From positions 102,105-166,104 of the forward strand of contig CH002711.1 of the NCBI GenBank assembly GCA_000149265.1: a DNA stretch of 64,000 bases. The letters run 5' to 3'. Each line of letters starts with the position of its first letter. The stretch's first letter is position 1. Below are positions 35,847 through 47,300 of this stretch, piece after piece. Under the pieces are notes generated by a model. It made no database searches. It saw nothing but the letters and a program-made list of their open reading frames with translations, and was not told the DNA's origin. The translations under genes and the position numbers were made by a program. This stretch comes from Ciona savignyi (Eukaryota > Chordata > Ascidiacea > Phlebobranchia > Cionidae).

Positions 35847-36825
35847 TTTTCGCCTTTAAAGTGGACGTGTTTCGTGCTTGTGCGAGAAAGCTGTTTGCGG
35901 TTGTAAAGTCAACTTGTGCAAGCATATTTATACCTAGCGCTTGCTTCTAACGCAAGTGCGCATGATTGTACTTTAAATAAGTATATTTAAAGTATTCATT
36001 TCTTTATTTAGACTGCGGTTTTAAATACACTGAAACATTACACCGCGGCTTGGTTTTATGACCGTAACCTCTAGGTTTAGATAGGTTGACACCTCTGATA
36101 GGTGTATTGATTTTAAAATAATCATTGTCGTAAATATTAGATGGTAGTTTCGATTAACAAATCATTTTTTAGAATAGTTTTCAGCCAAACCGTATAAGGG
36201 AATCAGAACTGTCAGTTCAATATTTTCTTAGCTTTTCAGCGAAAATTGAATCCTGACTATCTGACATACTCAAAATATAAAAGGCCAAGTCTAGACTAAA
36301 CTACCAAAGTTAATTGTACGGGGGATTCTTTAGATGCCATTACCGAGGGATTAAAACCAGCTAATTTAAATAAAGTCTATCAACGGACGAACATTTACCC
36401 GACCAAAGTATCACTACATTTTTGTAAGACTTAGGCAATAAAAATCTTGATTTAAATCAAGAAATTGCTAGTTTTAAACAAGGCAGGTCTCAGTTCAATC
36501 ATTAACCATGAATTATGTTAATGATAAGTTAGGTTTTACCGCATATCTATCTATATGCTTCTTATCTTGTACAATGAATTTTTTGAGCTGCTTTATTAGC
36601 AAAAAACATCATGAGTCTGCAAAATCAGGAAAAAATGGAGTGTTAAGTCATTATGCCCCACTTTTTCCAACTTCAAACGATCATTTTCAAGCCAACATAT
36701 TTATTTACATGTTGGGCAGCTAAAATGGGTGTCCGGTTTAAAAAAGTGTGCCCAGAAAATACAGCAAAGTCACACACAGGGTTACAGTAAACATTTCAAT
36801 GAAATAGGAAACGTATAAATCATGA

Positions 36826-37330
36826 ATGTTTCTATTTTACGAGGAAACTATTCCAACTATCTCGCATGCATCGTCAAGTTACCGGACCTACTGCAATGTG
36901 TTAAATGGGTATATGCTTGGGATGTTTTTTTTTTGTTTTTTTTTATAATATGTATGCTTGTGTAGCAGCGCTCTTACTTTGACGGGTTTTGAGCAGGGTA
37001 AGACAAGGGGTAGACACAGGTTAAGTATTTTATTAGGTTATCACGCAAGGTGAAGCCAGTCAGAGCGCTCTACACACATGGGGCATAGCTTATAGTATAC
37101 GTTAAGGTTTGAGTGAGCGGCGTAGCCAAGCGAGTGTGGGATTCCTACACTTGAAATGTTTTTTTAACATAAATAGTCTTAATATGTATATACAGATATT
37201 TAAGGCCCATGGTTTTAGGGACTAGGCCTATTTGTTAACCTACAGGGTTCAGGCAGTGTCCTCTAAGTGTTTAGCCCAAGCACATAACCACTTAGCTACT
37301 GGTTTAGCTATCCAGTTTCCTACAGTCTTG
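36826..37330 (-). mobile_element. Degenerate SINE with a nested short element
   Basis: SINE-like blocks flank an insertion: CATCGTCAAGTTACCGG and CTACTGCAATGTGTTAA before it, GGGTTCAGGCAGTGTCC and AGCCCAAGCACATAACC after it. The inserted ~180 bases (about 36961-37151) begin GTGTAGCAGCGCTC and end GGGATTCCTACAC, giving short inverted ends GTGTAG/CTACAC. It is GC-richer than its surroundings. Element type not recognised. Confidence 0.5.
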
Positions 37331-37489
37331 TGAAACTTATACCAAACTCCATCGGAAGTTTTATTTTTTATTTGGCGCATTTATTTATATCCGTATTTGT
37401 TGACGCAAGACTAATCTTGTGACCTGCGGCGCATTCAGAAACGATAATTCCGTGCTGTGACCGAAAGTTGCATCATTGTTATTTTCCCG

Positions 37490-37497
37490 TGACGTCA
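37490..37497. promoter_or_regulatory. CRE/ATF6-like palindrome TGACGTCA upstream of xbp1
   Basis: Exact TGACGTCA, 280 bases before the xbp1 ATG and 32 bases before the ERSE. bZIP factors of the CREB/ATF6/XBP1 type bind ACGT-core sites, so autoregulation is plausible; this is inference. Confidence 0.55.
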
Positions 37498-37528
37498 AAC
37501 ACATCACGCGGAAATGAGCTATCGATAG

Positions 37529-37547
37529 CCAATAGGAGCGCGCCACG
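37529..37547 (+). promoter_or_regulatory. Perfect ER stress response element (CCAAT-N9-CCACG)
   Basis: CCAAT (37529-37533), nine bases AGGAGCGCG, then CCACG (37543-37547): the exact ERSE consensus bound by NF-Y plus ATF6/XBP1. It lies 223 bases upstream of the xbp1 start codon, in a GC-rich island of an otherwise AT-rich region. It implies induction of xbp1 transcription by the unfolded protein response. Confidence 0.85.
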
Positions 37548-37769
37548 GTGTCAGTCACGAGAAGGCCACATCATCGTTGTGAAATCTTCGACTCATTCGA
37601 TTTTTGGTCGCCAACGAAAGATGTAAACTGTTCATTATAAAATTGTTCCATTGCTTTACGCACCAAAAGTGCGCATTAGAAAATATTGATGTTTATCTGA
37701 AACCTTGAAGCTTATCAAGTTAGTTTAGTTTTTCTACAAATAGGTCTATTTAAAGGATTATTAGTGAAA

Positions 37770-39896
37770 ATGTCCCCGACTGCTACACCTCAAACAGTTA
37801 TAATTTCACCTAGCACTAAACTGATTCCCGTCACCATGGCGAATCAGAGAAGAACAGAGGTGGAATTTGTGGGTTCTCCACAATCTATTCCAAAATATGC
37901 GCTTGGTTTATTTGATTCAAATGGAAATGGACCAAGGAAACGAAAGCGTCTAACACATTTGACCAATGAAGAAAAGGTTATGAGAAGGTAATTTATGTTT
38001 TGTGTAAATCTTACAGTGATTTTATATATTTGTGTACTCCACAGGTATGTAATTACTTTAGTGATGTAATTATGTTGCTGTCGGTCCCCTGTCACTTTAC
38101 TTTTTTAATAGGAAACTTAAAAATCGAGTTGCTGCCCAAACTGCAAGAGACCGAAAGAAGGTTCGAATGGAATGTTTGGAAGAAACTATTCAAAAAGTTC
38201 AACAACAGGTATAGGCTTATCTAATATACTGGATGGATTTTATTAAAAAGCCCATGTCGTTTAAATGTTACTAAAGCTTAGAATCCTGTACTGTGAGACT
38301 AGTATGAGAAACATGGCGGATTTCAACAAAAAAATAAACCAACATTTATTGTTGTCAAGTAAAGTTATAGATCATGCTGTATCACTTTTCATAACTAGCC
38401 TGAAATTTATATCTTTGTTAAGAAGTAAAGTGCTTGAATGTTATAGTTATGGCTGGTATGCTTCATTATTAATATTTGCACATTTTACAGGCAAAGGAAC
38501 TTCTTGATGTAAATATGCAGCTACTCGAAAGGGCTGAAGCTTTGGAGAAAGAAAATCTTGAGCTTCGTGTCCGACTTGGTATTTCTTCCAGCCATGACAC
38601 AACGGTGTCAAATAATAGAGATAATGTGGAGCGAATCAAGGTGGAGTTTAATGATGTTATCAATTCACATCAATCCAGTGAAGTTATATTACCAGAGTGC
38701 ATACTTTCTCCTGATGAATCATCTGGTAAGCATCACCAGCAATGTTTTAAGAAATAAATCATTTATTTGGGTGTAATGAATTCTTGTTATTATCTGCAGA
38801 TGAGTTCGATCATCGCATGGATTACAAACGAAGGATGTGTGAGTCTCGTCACGAAGAGACGGCGAAGCGACTTTGCCTGGCTAAAACCGAGTGTGCATCC
38901 CCCGCGCCCGCAGTGTTCGGGGAACACAAATTGGAAAGACTTAATCCTCAGCAGCAGGAAGCTGTCAACCTCATGTTGATCCACTCGGAGCTAGCCCAGG
39001 CCAAGTTGCCAGCCAAATCCTCGATGACAAAGCCACATCTCCAGAAGATGATATCCTTGGATGGCTTGAACAAATCGGTAATGAACTTAAGTACGAAGAG
39101 TCGAAATGCACCCAAAACGCAGGTAAACCAAAAAATCAATGGCAGACTGTACAGAAATTGTAAATAAAACTGTACACTTATTTAAATGTTAACCTTTTCA
39201 GACTCCACTGGACTTGAGAACAAATGTGAAGGAGCAGTAGATACAGATGGTGTTGATCAGCGAAGCTCCATCAAACAACTGATCAATATAGACCATCTGT
39301 ACTCCAAGCCATGTGAAGAAAATCTCCATTCTATCGAAATTCCTCTCAATGACGCAAAGAAACCTGTGTTCCATGTCCAACTAAGCAGGTCCACTCGTTC
39401 TACCAAACTTATTAAGCAATCTCCTGTGTTGCGTGTAAGTTTGGCAAGTGCCGTGGACAAAAAACCAAGTGCCCTTTTTGAAGAAGCGGCAAAAATTAGT
39501 GCGAAAACTACAGAGAACAATGAAGCATCTGCATCAACAAGTCCATCTGAAAGCCCACCTTTGCCCATGCTATGTAATGTCAAGCAAGAGCTGGATACCT
39601 CACTCCTGCTGCCTACATTTGAAGAAAACAAGCTTGACTTTGACCTGTTTAGCCGTGATCTCGGAAATATTTTTAACAGTCCTGAATTGGACTCTATTTC
39701 TAGTCCTACGAGTTCAAGGTCATGTAGCTCTCCTGACCGAATGTCTGACATTTCACAGGCATCTTGTCAAATCAATACACCGTCACCAATGATGGAGTCA
39801 CTCGACCCCTTTATAGATGCTCAGAGCTATGACTGTATGACATTCAATGATCCATTCTCAACTGAACTTTTCCCTCAATTAGCTTGTGGAATCTAA
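37770..39896 (+). CDS. xbp1: XBP1, bZIP transcription factor of the unfolded protein response
   Basis: Exons 37770-37987, 38112-38208, 38491-38725, 38800-39122 and 39202-39896. The bZIP domain is exon 1 end to exon 3: PRKRKRLTHLTNEEKVMRR, the basic region KLKNRVAAQTARDRKK (about 74-89) and a leucine zipper to about residue 133. Without IRE1 processing the frame ends at TAG 39238-39240 (303 residues, XBP1u). Removing 41 nt at 38911-38951 shifts frame and reads on through DDILGWLEQIGNEL and IDHLYSKP to TELFPQL at the C-terminus (508 residues, XBP1s), matching the vertebrate activation-domain landmarks SDILLGIL, FDHIYTKP and NELFPQL. IRE1 on the ER membrane cuts the mRNA under stress and XBP1s drives ER chaperone and secretory genes. 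The start is the first ATG after an in-frame GTG; Ser/Pro-rich segments lie near the C-terminus. Confidence 0.96.
38900..38959 (+). promoter_or_regulatory. xbp1: Predicted IRE1 cleavage hairpins and 41-nt unconventional intron of xbp1
   Basis: 5' hairpin: stem 38900-38907 (CCCCGCGC) with 38915-38922 (GTTCGGGG), one mismatch and one G-U pair, closing the 7-base loop CCGCAGT (38908-38914). 3' hairpin: stem TCCT (38945-38948) with AGGA (38956-38959), closing the loop CAGCAGC (38949-38955). Both loops fit the IRE1 consensus CNGCNGN, cut after the third base. The cuts at 38910/38911 and 38951/38952 release 41 nt (2 modulo 3), the shift needed to reach the long downstream frame, and join to give PAAGS, like the vertebrate SAAGA junction. 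Confidence 0.88.
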
Positions 39897-41356
39897 ATGA
39901 TTCGGTTGTATTAATCATGTACATTCTCTATGGCATGGGCTTTTCTTTTCCGGTCAAATGGGTATTCTGTGCAATCAACTCTCGTGTCGAGTTATAATGT
40001 AAAGACCTAGGTGGTGCTTTTATTTTGTTCTCTGTACATTCATTCGCCTTTTTTCTGCCATTGTCTTCATAAAGTGGAAAAATCACAAAACGTGTTTTGG
40101 AATTTGTTAAGTTGGGGATAAATTAAGGAGCTTTTTAATTGTAGTCTAAATCTTATAGAAGACCTATGACCTACAGCTTATGAATTTGTGTTTGAAAGCG
40201 GTTAATAATATGTCCAGGAGTCTCTTCTATAGACCTACAATGAAAATATAGGATCTACTAAACCGGTTGGAAAAGAGCAAATCCAAATTAAAATTCGTTT
40301 AAACATTAGTTAATACATTAAATTTACCTTTAAATGATAAAAAGAACACCATAACTAACGTTTATGAATAAAAAATAACATCTCTTGCTCTACGGACTTT
40401 ACTGATCTGCAGGACAGTGGGAAGAGGTTATTTATTCATCACAAAAAATTAATGTGCCATTAAACTGCGATGTGTAGTTTCGTCGGTTTCTCCCTTTTAT
40501 TTTCATTATTAAAGTTTATTAGTTTATGCACCAGGCACTTACAGAATAAAAAAAACAATTATCATCTGTCTTATAAAACAGTCTCCCCTGATCATCTAGC
40601 ACGGAGTAACTCCTGAAGCAGCACACAGATATATGAATTTCTGACATTAAACGATAAATTATTCACTGAACTTTTCCCTCAATTAACCGTGGGAAACTAG
40701 TTCAGTTATATTAAGTAAGACCTCAGTGGTGCTTTTCTAGTTGACGGATCGTATGTTTGTTCTCTGTACATTGCGTTTTAAACAATACTCACAAGTTTGA
40801 AGTTGGAGAGGATTAGAGAACTTTTGGATTGTAGTTGGAGTAAGGGAAATGACTAAATAGAGAAGGGTAGCAGATGCCAAACATACAAAATACGTTAAAA
40901 AAGCTCCACAAAAACTTTATTAGAAGAATATCATAAAATCAGAAATTCAAATTGTTTAGCAATTACAACAAAAACTAACTTTGTGTAAAATCTTGATAAT
41001 ACTATTACACTGTGGGATCTAAACATGATTGGAACGAGTAAAACAAAATTAAGTGCCTTTAAATATACAATAAATGCCACAACATTAAAGCACTCACATA
41101 TAAAGAAAGTACTACATAGGACAGCCATTAAATATCAAATGAGGATAGGGTAAGGGTTAGTAAATTTATCAACTTAGTTCATGTGTAATACCAATTTCGG
41201 TAATTAACGTTAGGTATTGCAACGAAATTGTCGAAATATTTATGTACGTTAGCTGACAATAAGTAATCTTAGCCACAGCTCCTAAGTAAAAATTAATCGA
41301 CATTTTTAAAGTTCAGGAGACTCGCAGACAAATGACACATGCAACATTTAACGTTT
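39897..41356. other. xbp1 3' UTR and convergent intergenic region
   Basis: About 1.46 kb between the stops of xbp1 and the minus-strand GEF. AATAAA signals occur near 40368 and at 40545-40550. A diverged copy of the xbp1 tail lies at 40664-40790 (listed). A 65-codon minus-strand open frame at 40931-41128 has no recognisable features. Confidence 0.5.
40664..40790 (+). pseudogene. Partial duplicate of xbp1 last-exon end and 3' UTR
   Basis: ACTGAACTTTTCCCTCAATT recurs here exactly as at the end of the xbp1 coding region (near 39858-39880), still readable as TELFPQL then TVGN and a stop. It is followed by a 3' UTR-like block (AAGACCTCAGTGGTGCTTTT and TTGTTCTCTGTACATT) in the same order as after the real gene (AAGACCTAGGTGGTGCTTTT, TTGTTCTCTGTACATT). 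It is a local tandem duplicate about 0.75-0.8 kb downstream, without the rest of the exon. Confidence 0.8.
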
Positions 41357-44300
41357 TTATTCCGCCTTTGTCTTTCCACGTAGTTTCTTAAACAGCTTTG
41401 AACTTTTCTTGACGTGGCTCTAGTTAAAACAAAGAACATATGTACATATTACCTTTTTACCTTTGGGATTTACATATGGCCTACTATATACAGTGTACGA
41501 CCAAACCAGTTGCTGGTTAGTTGTCTAACTACTCGGTTTTAAAAAGAAAGTGATTATTGAGTGTCAGTTGGCCCCAGTGGTGTAACGGGTGAAACTAAAT
41601 AAATGTCATTATAGTATACACCTGCAATAGCTTGTGATCAACTCAGAAAACATGACAGTCTACATTTTAATACTTTCTGTTTTCTCATTCTCCACAACAA
41701 ACAAAAGTCGTAAACTTGATATATTTTCTTTTACTACTTGCCCTAACCAAGGACTTAACCAAATAGTTAGCGACCAGTTTTGAAACCTACAAAAGGCGAC
41801 GCACTAACACACCAAGCTATTGGGGCGAAGCACTTGTTAGAGATTATAATATAAGAATTAAGTTTGTTTATGCAGTAAAGGATGAACAGATAATTAATAT
41901 GTTATAATATGATAATTTGCATATCTTAAAATGTAGAAAACGTATTGAAATAAATGAAATATGTTGAAATCACTGGTGTGAAATTTTGAAACAATTTTGC
42001 TAACAATTATCCATGTGGTATTCAGCTATTGTCACTTTGACCACCCCTGCCAATAATCATATTCTATTTTGTATCAAATATACAATCCGCTCAACTTACA
42101 GCAAGTTCTGAAGGTTCCATTTGTTGCACAAAGCTCTCAGGTTTCCCTCCATTTACTTCAGCTGTCTGTTTTGCAAGAGCGTTTACCCATTTCGATTTAA
42201 AAGCTCTGTCGTCAAAAAGTTGCAAAACGCTCAGTTTCTCTTCTTGTCCATTTGCTTAAATAGATGAATGGTAATTATTATCTTAATGTGAGAAGTGATA
42301 CAAATGTAAAACTATCCTAAATTATGTTTGAAACGATTCTTTCTTTATTCTGTCCTGTGCAAATTTATGAGATTAAGCAAGCTATTTGGACTAACTCTTT
42401 TTAATAATCTATATAATTTTTTATTTAATTTTTCCACTCTACAGGGCATCAGTTTGCAACCAGTTGAAAGGCTTTTGGAGCGATTGCAGTCACTTTGTCT
42501 AATGTGTCCTTAAGCAAGGTGCTTAGCAGATGTTTCCGGAACCCACTAGAAGAATTTAAACTAACCATAAGAAATTCTCAACTCACAAACATATTTGAAC
42601 CCACCACAACATCTTCCATAATTCTAAGATAGACTTAAAATTATCTGCCAATGATATTTTCCATTTTCAGGAATAAAGGATAAATATGCTAGCTATTTTA
42701 CTACTTTTTTTCATTATTTTATTCCAAATTTGTAACAATGACTTTTTTTTCTCTCAATTTAATTTTGCTATAAATTTAAGGAGCAAAACTAAAACAGGAA
42801 ACTAAAGTACAGAAATTAGTTGAACTGGCTTTATTTTAGTTATCATACTTGGTTAAACAGTTAAGTTGTAAATTCCTCAATTAAACAGCCACCACAAAAT
42901 ACTTACTATCAATAATAGCATTTCCCATGCTTTTGTATTTGACAGCAAAAATATTTTTGCACTCTTCACCATCTTGTACATCCCATATGCTTATAATATT
43001 ATTCAGTGGAAGTAACTGAATGTGCTGAAATGAAATATTTTTAATTTGCAAACTTAACTGTCATCGTAAAATTAAATATCTATCCTAGTAAACATACGAT
43101 TCAATTCATTTATATGAAAATTAATTTAAGTTTAGGGCTGAGTTCAGTTGTTAAAATACAAAATGCTATAAATGTATCTTATAGCTGTGTACATTGTAGA
43201 GGGTTATAAAAGTTTGCTTTGGCATAAAAATCTTTAATCTTGTTGTGATAGTCTTATGATATACCAATTTGTTACAGAATCTAGAAATTGCACAGCTCTA
43301 ATGTTTGATCTATACATTCTTATGTCTGAATTGGTTTGGACACAAACGACATTACTTTTAACAATGGAGCTGATTTCCCATGTGATCGGTTTCTCCACTT
43401 GGCAACCTCCAGTACATCAGTGAGCAGATAGAGAGCCAAGCGCTCCCCACTTCTGTACAACCCATCGTTGAGCGTGGAGACGTCAACTCGTGATATGAAC
43501 AACCGATTTGATGAAACAACCTCCACCGGGCACCCGTCGACCTATGATAGTTTCAAGGTATGTTATGTTGGTAAGTGGGTAGTCTGGATACATAGGTAGT
43601 TAAGTAGTATTTAGTTAGACCTTGGGCTGACTGGTGCTTTAAAACCAAATTAGTTTAAGCGAGATTTTATAAATTAAATTTTTAACTTTCTCATGTACAC
43701 TTGTATCATTTTATTGTACATAATATCTTCTGTGACATTAGAAAGGACTGCAATGTACAAATGTCGATCGGTGTTTCAGAGTTCATGTTATTAATACTAA
43801 GGTAATGTCAATGATAGGTATTACTTTAACTGTAGTTTGAAATGACTGTTGATGGTATACAGTTTTCAGTCCTTTATTTTCTTAGCCAAAATACGTTGTA
43901 GTATCTGATAAATTATTCAATCTGGTAGAGAATCAAGAACATACTGTTGCGTAACAATTTTTGTTTTTAAATAAAACGCATTAATTTTAATGGATTTTAA
44001 TCAAAGTACCATTTGTCTAGTTACTTAATCAAAGATAGTAGCAAAAAAACAACAAGTTTTGGTTTAATTTGGCAATGTCAGTTAGAAACAGTACCATTAA
44101 GTTACCACCAATATTGACCATATAGCAGTTGTACCTCATAAACAATATCAAAGATCTTCATTTTTCCTTCAGTTTTACGTTTGTCTTCATTGATGTGAGA
44201 TAACACTTGCTTTAAAACTGTCTTCGCTTCTTCAAGTTCAGTTTTATCCCTGAGCCCATCAGGTGTACGTTTGTGTAAATCTGAGACAAATATCATGCAA

Positions 44301-47300
44301 TATTTAGTTAAGGGAGATGTGCACGCAAATTATTGATCCATTCAGGAGCAATGTGTATTAGGATTTATCTTTTCTGTTTATACAAAGCATCAGTACACAT
44401 GTAATATTGATTCAATGATATTGAAATCTTCTTTTTATAAGTGAGTGAAGCTGTATCTTTATCACTGAATCCCAAAATAAACATAAAAGCAATATACAAT
44501 GACAGCAAAAATTGAATTTTAAACTTGAAAAAACGTATCTGAATAAACTTGTACTTAAAGAACAGTTCTAATGTATAAGATATCTATTTCAACTAACATT
44601 GTAAAAAATGTTTAATATTCTTACCATTTATAATCAGAGATTATGCTGGGCAGTCGTTGCACTGGGCGGATAAGCAGGGCGTCTAGGGGCTGTTTTAAGC
44701 TCTGTGGTTCGTGAAAGCAAGCCTGAAAGAATTCACGCAAAGCTGGATTTGCTTTTTCCTGCTTCAAAAGCGCCTCTTTACCCATGTCGAAGTAGTTGAC
44801 AAATGGTGGGTACACCTGGACAATACAATAATGTGATAAGTGGGAGTGCAATTATTAAGTGTTAATGTTGGTCATTGCAGCAAGCAAGCAGAATGTATAT
44901 ATATATAAACTGGCTTTAGATGAAAGAACCTTGGAATTGAACATTGATAAGATACAAATTAACAAGAAATTCATGAATTAAAATGCAATGGTTTGCTTTG
45001 ACTTAGGACACACTTATTTGAGTTTTTACCAGTAAAATTGTGACTTTCTCACAAGCCCTTTATTACTCGTTCACAACGTAACATATATCGTACACATTAT
45101 GAATATTTAGATGTGGGCTTATATTAGCTATGTAATAATGTAAATATCATTACTGGTCCCTTGAATTCTGAAAGGAACACATTTTTATTTTATTGTTTTG
45201 CATCATGCTGCTGACAGGCATGTTTAGTTGCTGCTGCTGACAGACATGTTCAGGTCATTGGGTAGCACGCCATATCCAATCAGGTGGAAACTTTTATTAA
45301 TCCTAACTGACATGCCCATAGTNNNNNNNNNNNNNNNNNNNNNNNNNNNNNNNNNNNNNNNNNNNNNNNNNNNNNNNNNNNNNNNNNNNNNNNNNNNNNN
45401 NNNNNNNNNNNNNNNNNNNNNNATAAGCATTATCGATCCTAAAACCCCAGCATTCCTCATATAAATTAATATATCCCCGCTTACTCCAGAAAAGCCCACC
45501 ATGATATAAAAAAACAAATTATTAAAATACACACCATTGCCATGTACATAAAATAACTGGTCATTTAAAACAGGTATAAATAAATATAAAATTTCAATAC
45601 GTATAAATATGCAGACTTTTATCACCCATCTTTAACCATTTTACCAGAAATCCCTAGGAACTCAACCACATGCAAAGAGAGAGGAAGGAAATATCCAATC
45701 GCTTGAATTTTTATGACTGTTAGGTATTGTTTAATGAATACGAAGCGGTTATAACATTTATCAATTCTTCCTATCTATATCGAAGACATCAATAATCTTT
45801 TTAACACTCAATGTGAAAGCCAAAAACTGTTTTAATTGAGTTATACATTTTACAGATGTTACCAAATTTTCATTATTATTATGTTCTTTTTTGTATACCA
45901 ATGTGAAAACATGGATATCAAGTTTTGATTTGTAACTCGGGAACCCATTAGTTGTTGCTTGCAAAAACAAATGTTACACACTTTGTACAAGGTATATTAT
46001 GGGGATTGGGTAACCAAGTAACCTGCTTGTTCCATGCGGAAAATATAGATAAGTTTGGATTGGTAATACGAGAACCCTTAGTTTCTGCTTGCAGAAATAA
46101 AAGTTATATGGTTGGTATTAGATATACCCGGAGGATTTACGTAACCAAAGAACCTGAGCTTATACTTAAAGGGTTTTAAAAAGATCAGTGGCCCACATGT
46201 GCTTAACACTCGCTAAGTTAATATTAATACTGTACGCCACCTTCAGAAGCTGTTCCCTGTACTTGGTAAAGATATGAGCAATACAGCAATCCTCCTCCCA
46301 GTCATCAATTATCTCGCTTAAATCATGGTGGATGTGAGCGTGGAGTTTAGCGATGTCCCCAATTCCTCCAAATGCGTTCCGGATATCTTCTGGAGCAAGA
46401 AGGGGGCGTCCTTCATCTGCAGCTTTTTGTAAAGGCTCCTGGTACACCTTTGTATGGAAGCATGTACAAAATGTGAAGTGAAACAACTATTTAAGTTATT
46501 TAATTGTGTTTAAGTGTTAAGTGCTAGGACAAGACAGCATGGTAACTTACAATCAAAACTTGGACACTGCAGCCATAAAAAATATCTTTTACTTTATCTT
46601 TAGTTACAAAATGGAAGAATGAGGTAGAAGATTTATATAAAGTACATTATTTATCACCTTTATTATAGTGTTCAAATTTCGGAGATAAGTTGTTTCAGTT
46701 TGCAGCAATTCCATCGCAGTGCGGTGCCGTTTAGTTGGCACATCAGCATCAGACGATGAACTGCAAAAAGTTTGAGTTTTATGACCAAGGTCTAATACAG
46801 GGGTGGGCAACTTCTCTAGTCAGCGGGAAAGATGTGGAAAAATATAGTTCTTGGTCGGCTGGATTATTACATAAATAGTATTTAATATCTTAATTACAGG
46901 GTATGGTTAGGTACAGTCTGCGGGCCGATTAAAATTCCTTCACAGGCTGTATGTTGCCGATGCCTGGTTTAATAGCTAATATAGAGTCCAGAAGTAATGA
47001 GATGACAATACTTAAGTTACAATACCTGACTCAATGTCCCAAAGCAATGTGTAACTTAGAAAGCACTTTCACTTAAACAGCAGCTTTAGTTTTTGTGAAA
47101 TTGTTTTCTGAATTACAACTTAGATTTAGACACAGTTTTATGTACTAGTTTTGACTTATGTATTCTTTTTTCTGATTTGTTGTCCAAAAAATACATTGAT
47201 GATTTTTGGATGAAATTTTAAGTAGAATTTTTTAATTAATTTTTTTAATAAAAAAAACATTTGCATTTCCACCTTAATAAGCTTAGCGTATCGGCATCTT

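Larger units (their letters stand above)
35847..37769. other. Shared upstream region of the vWA gene and xbp1
   Basis: Divergent intergenic region of 1.9 kb. The first ~100 bases are 5' UTR and promoter of the vWA gene. An old SINE with a nested short element lies at 36826-37330. The last ~330 bases form the xbp1 promoter and 5' UTR (ERSE and CRE-like sites listed separately). Confidence 0.5.

Noticed and set aside
39257-39751. 164-codon minus-strand open frame
   Set aside because: Antisense shadow of xbp1 exon 5; Ser codons read backwards keep it open.
45224-45625. 133-codon open frame across the assembly gap
   Set aside because: A quarter of it is N; an artefact.
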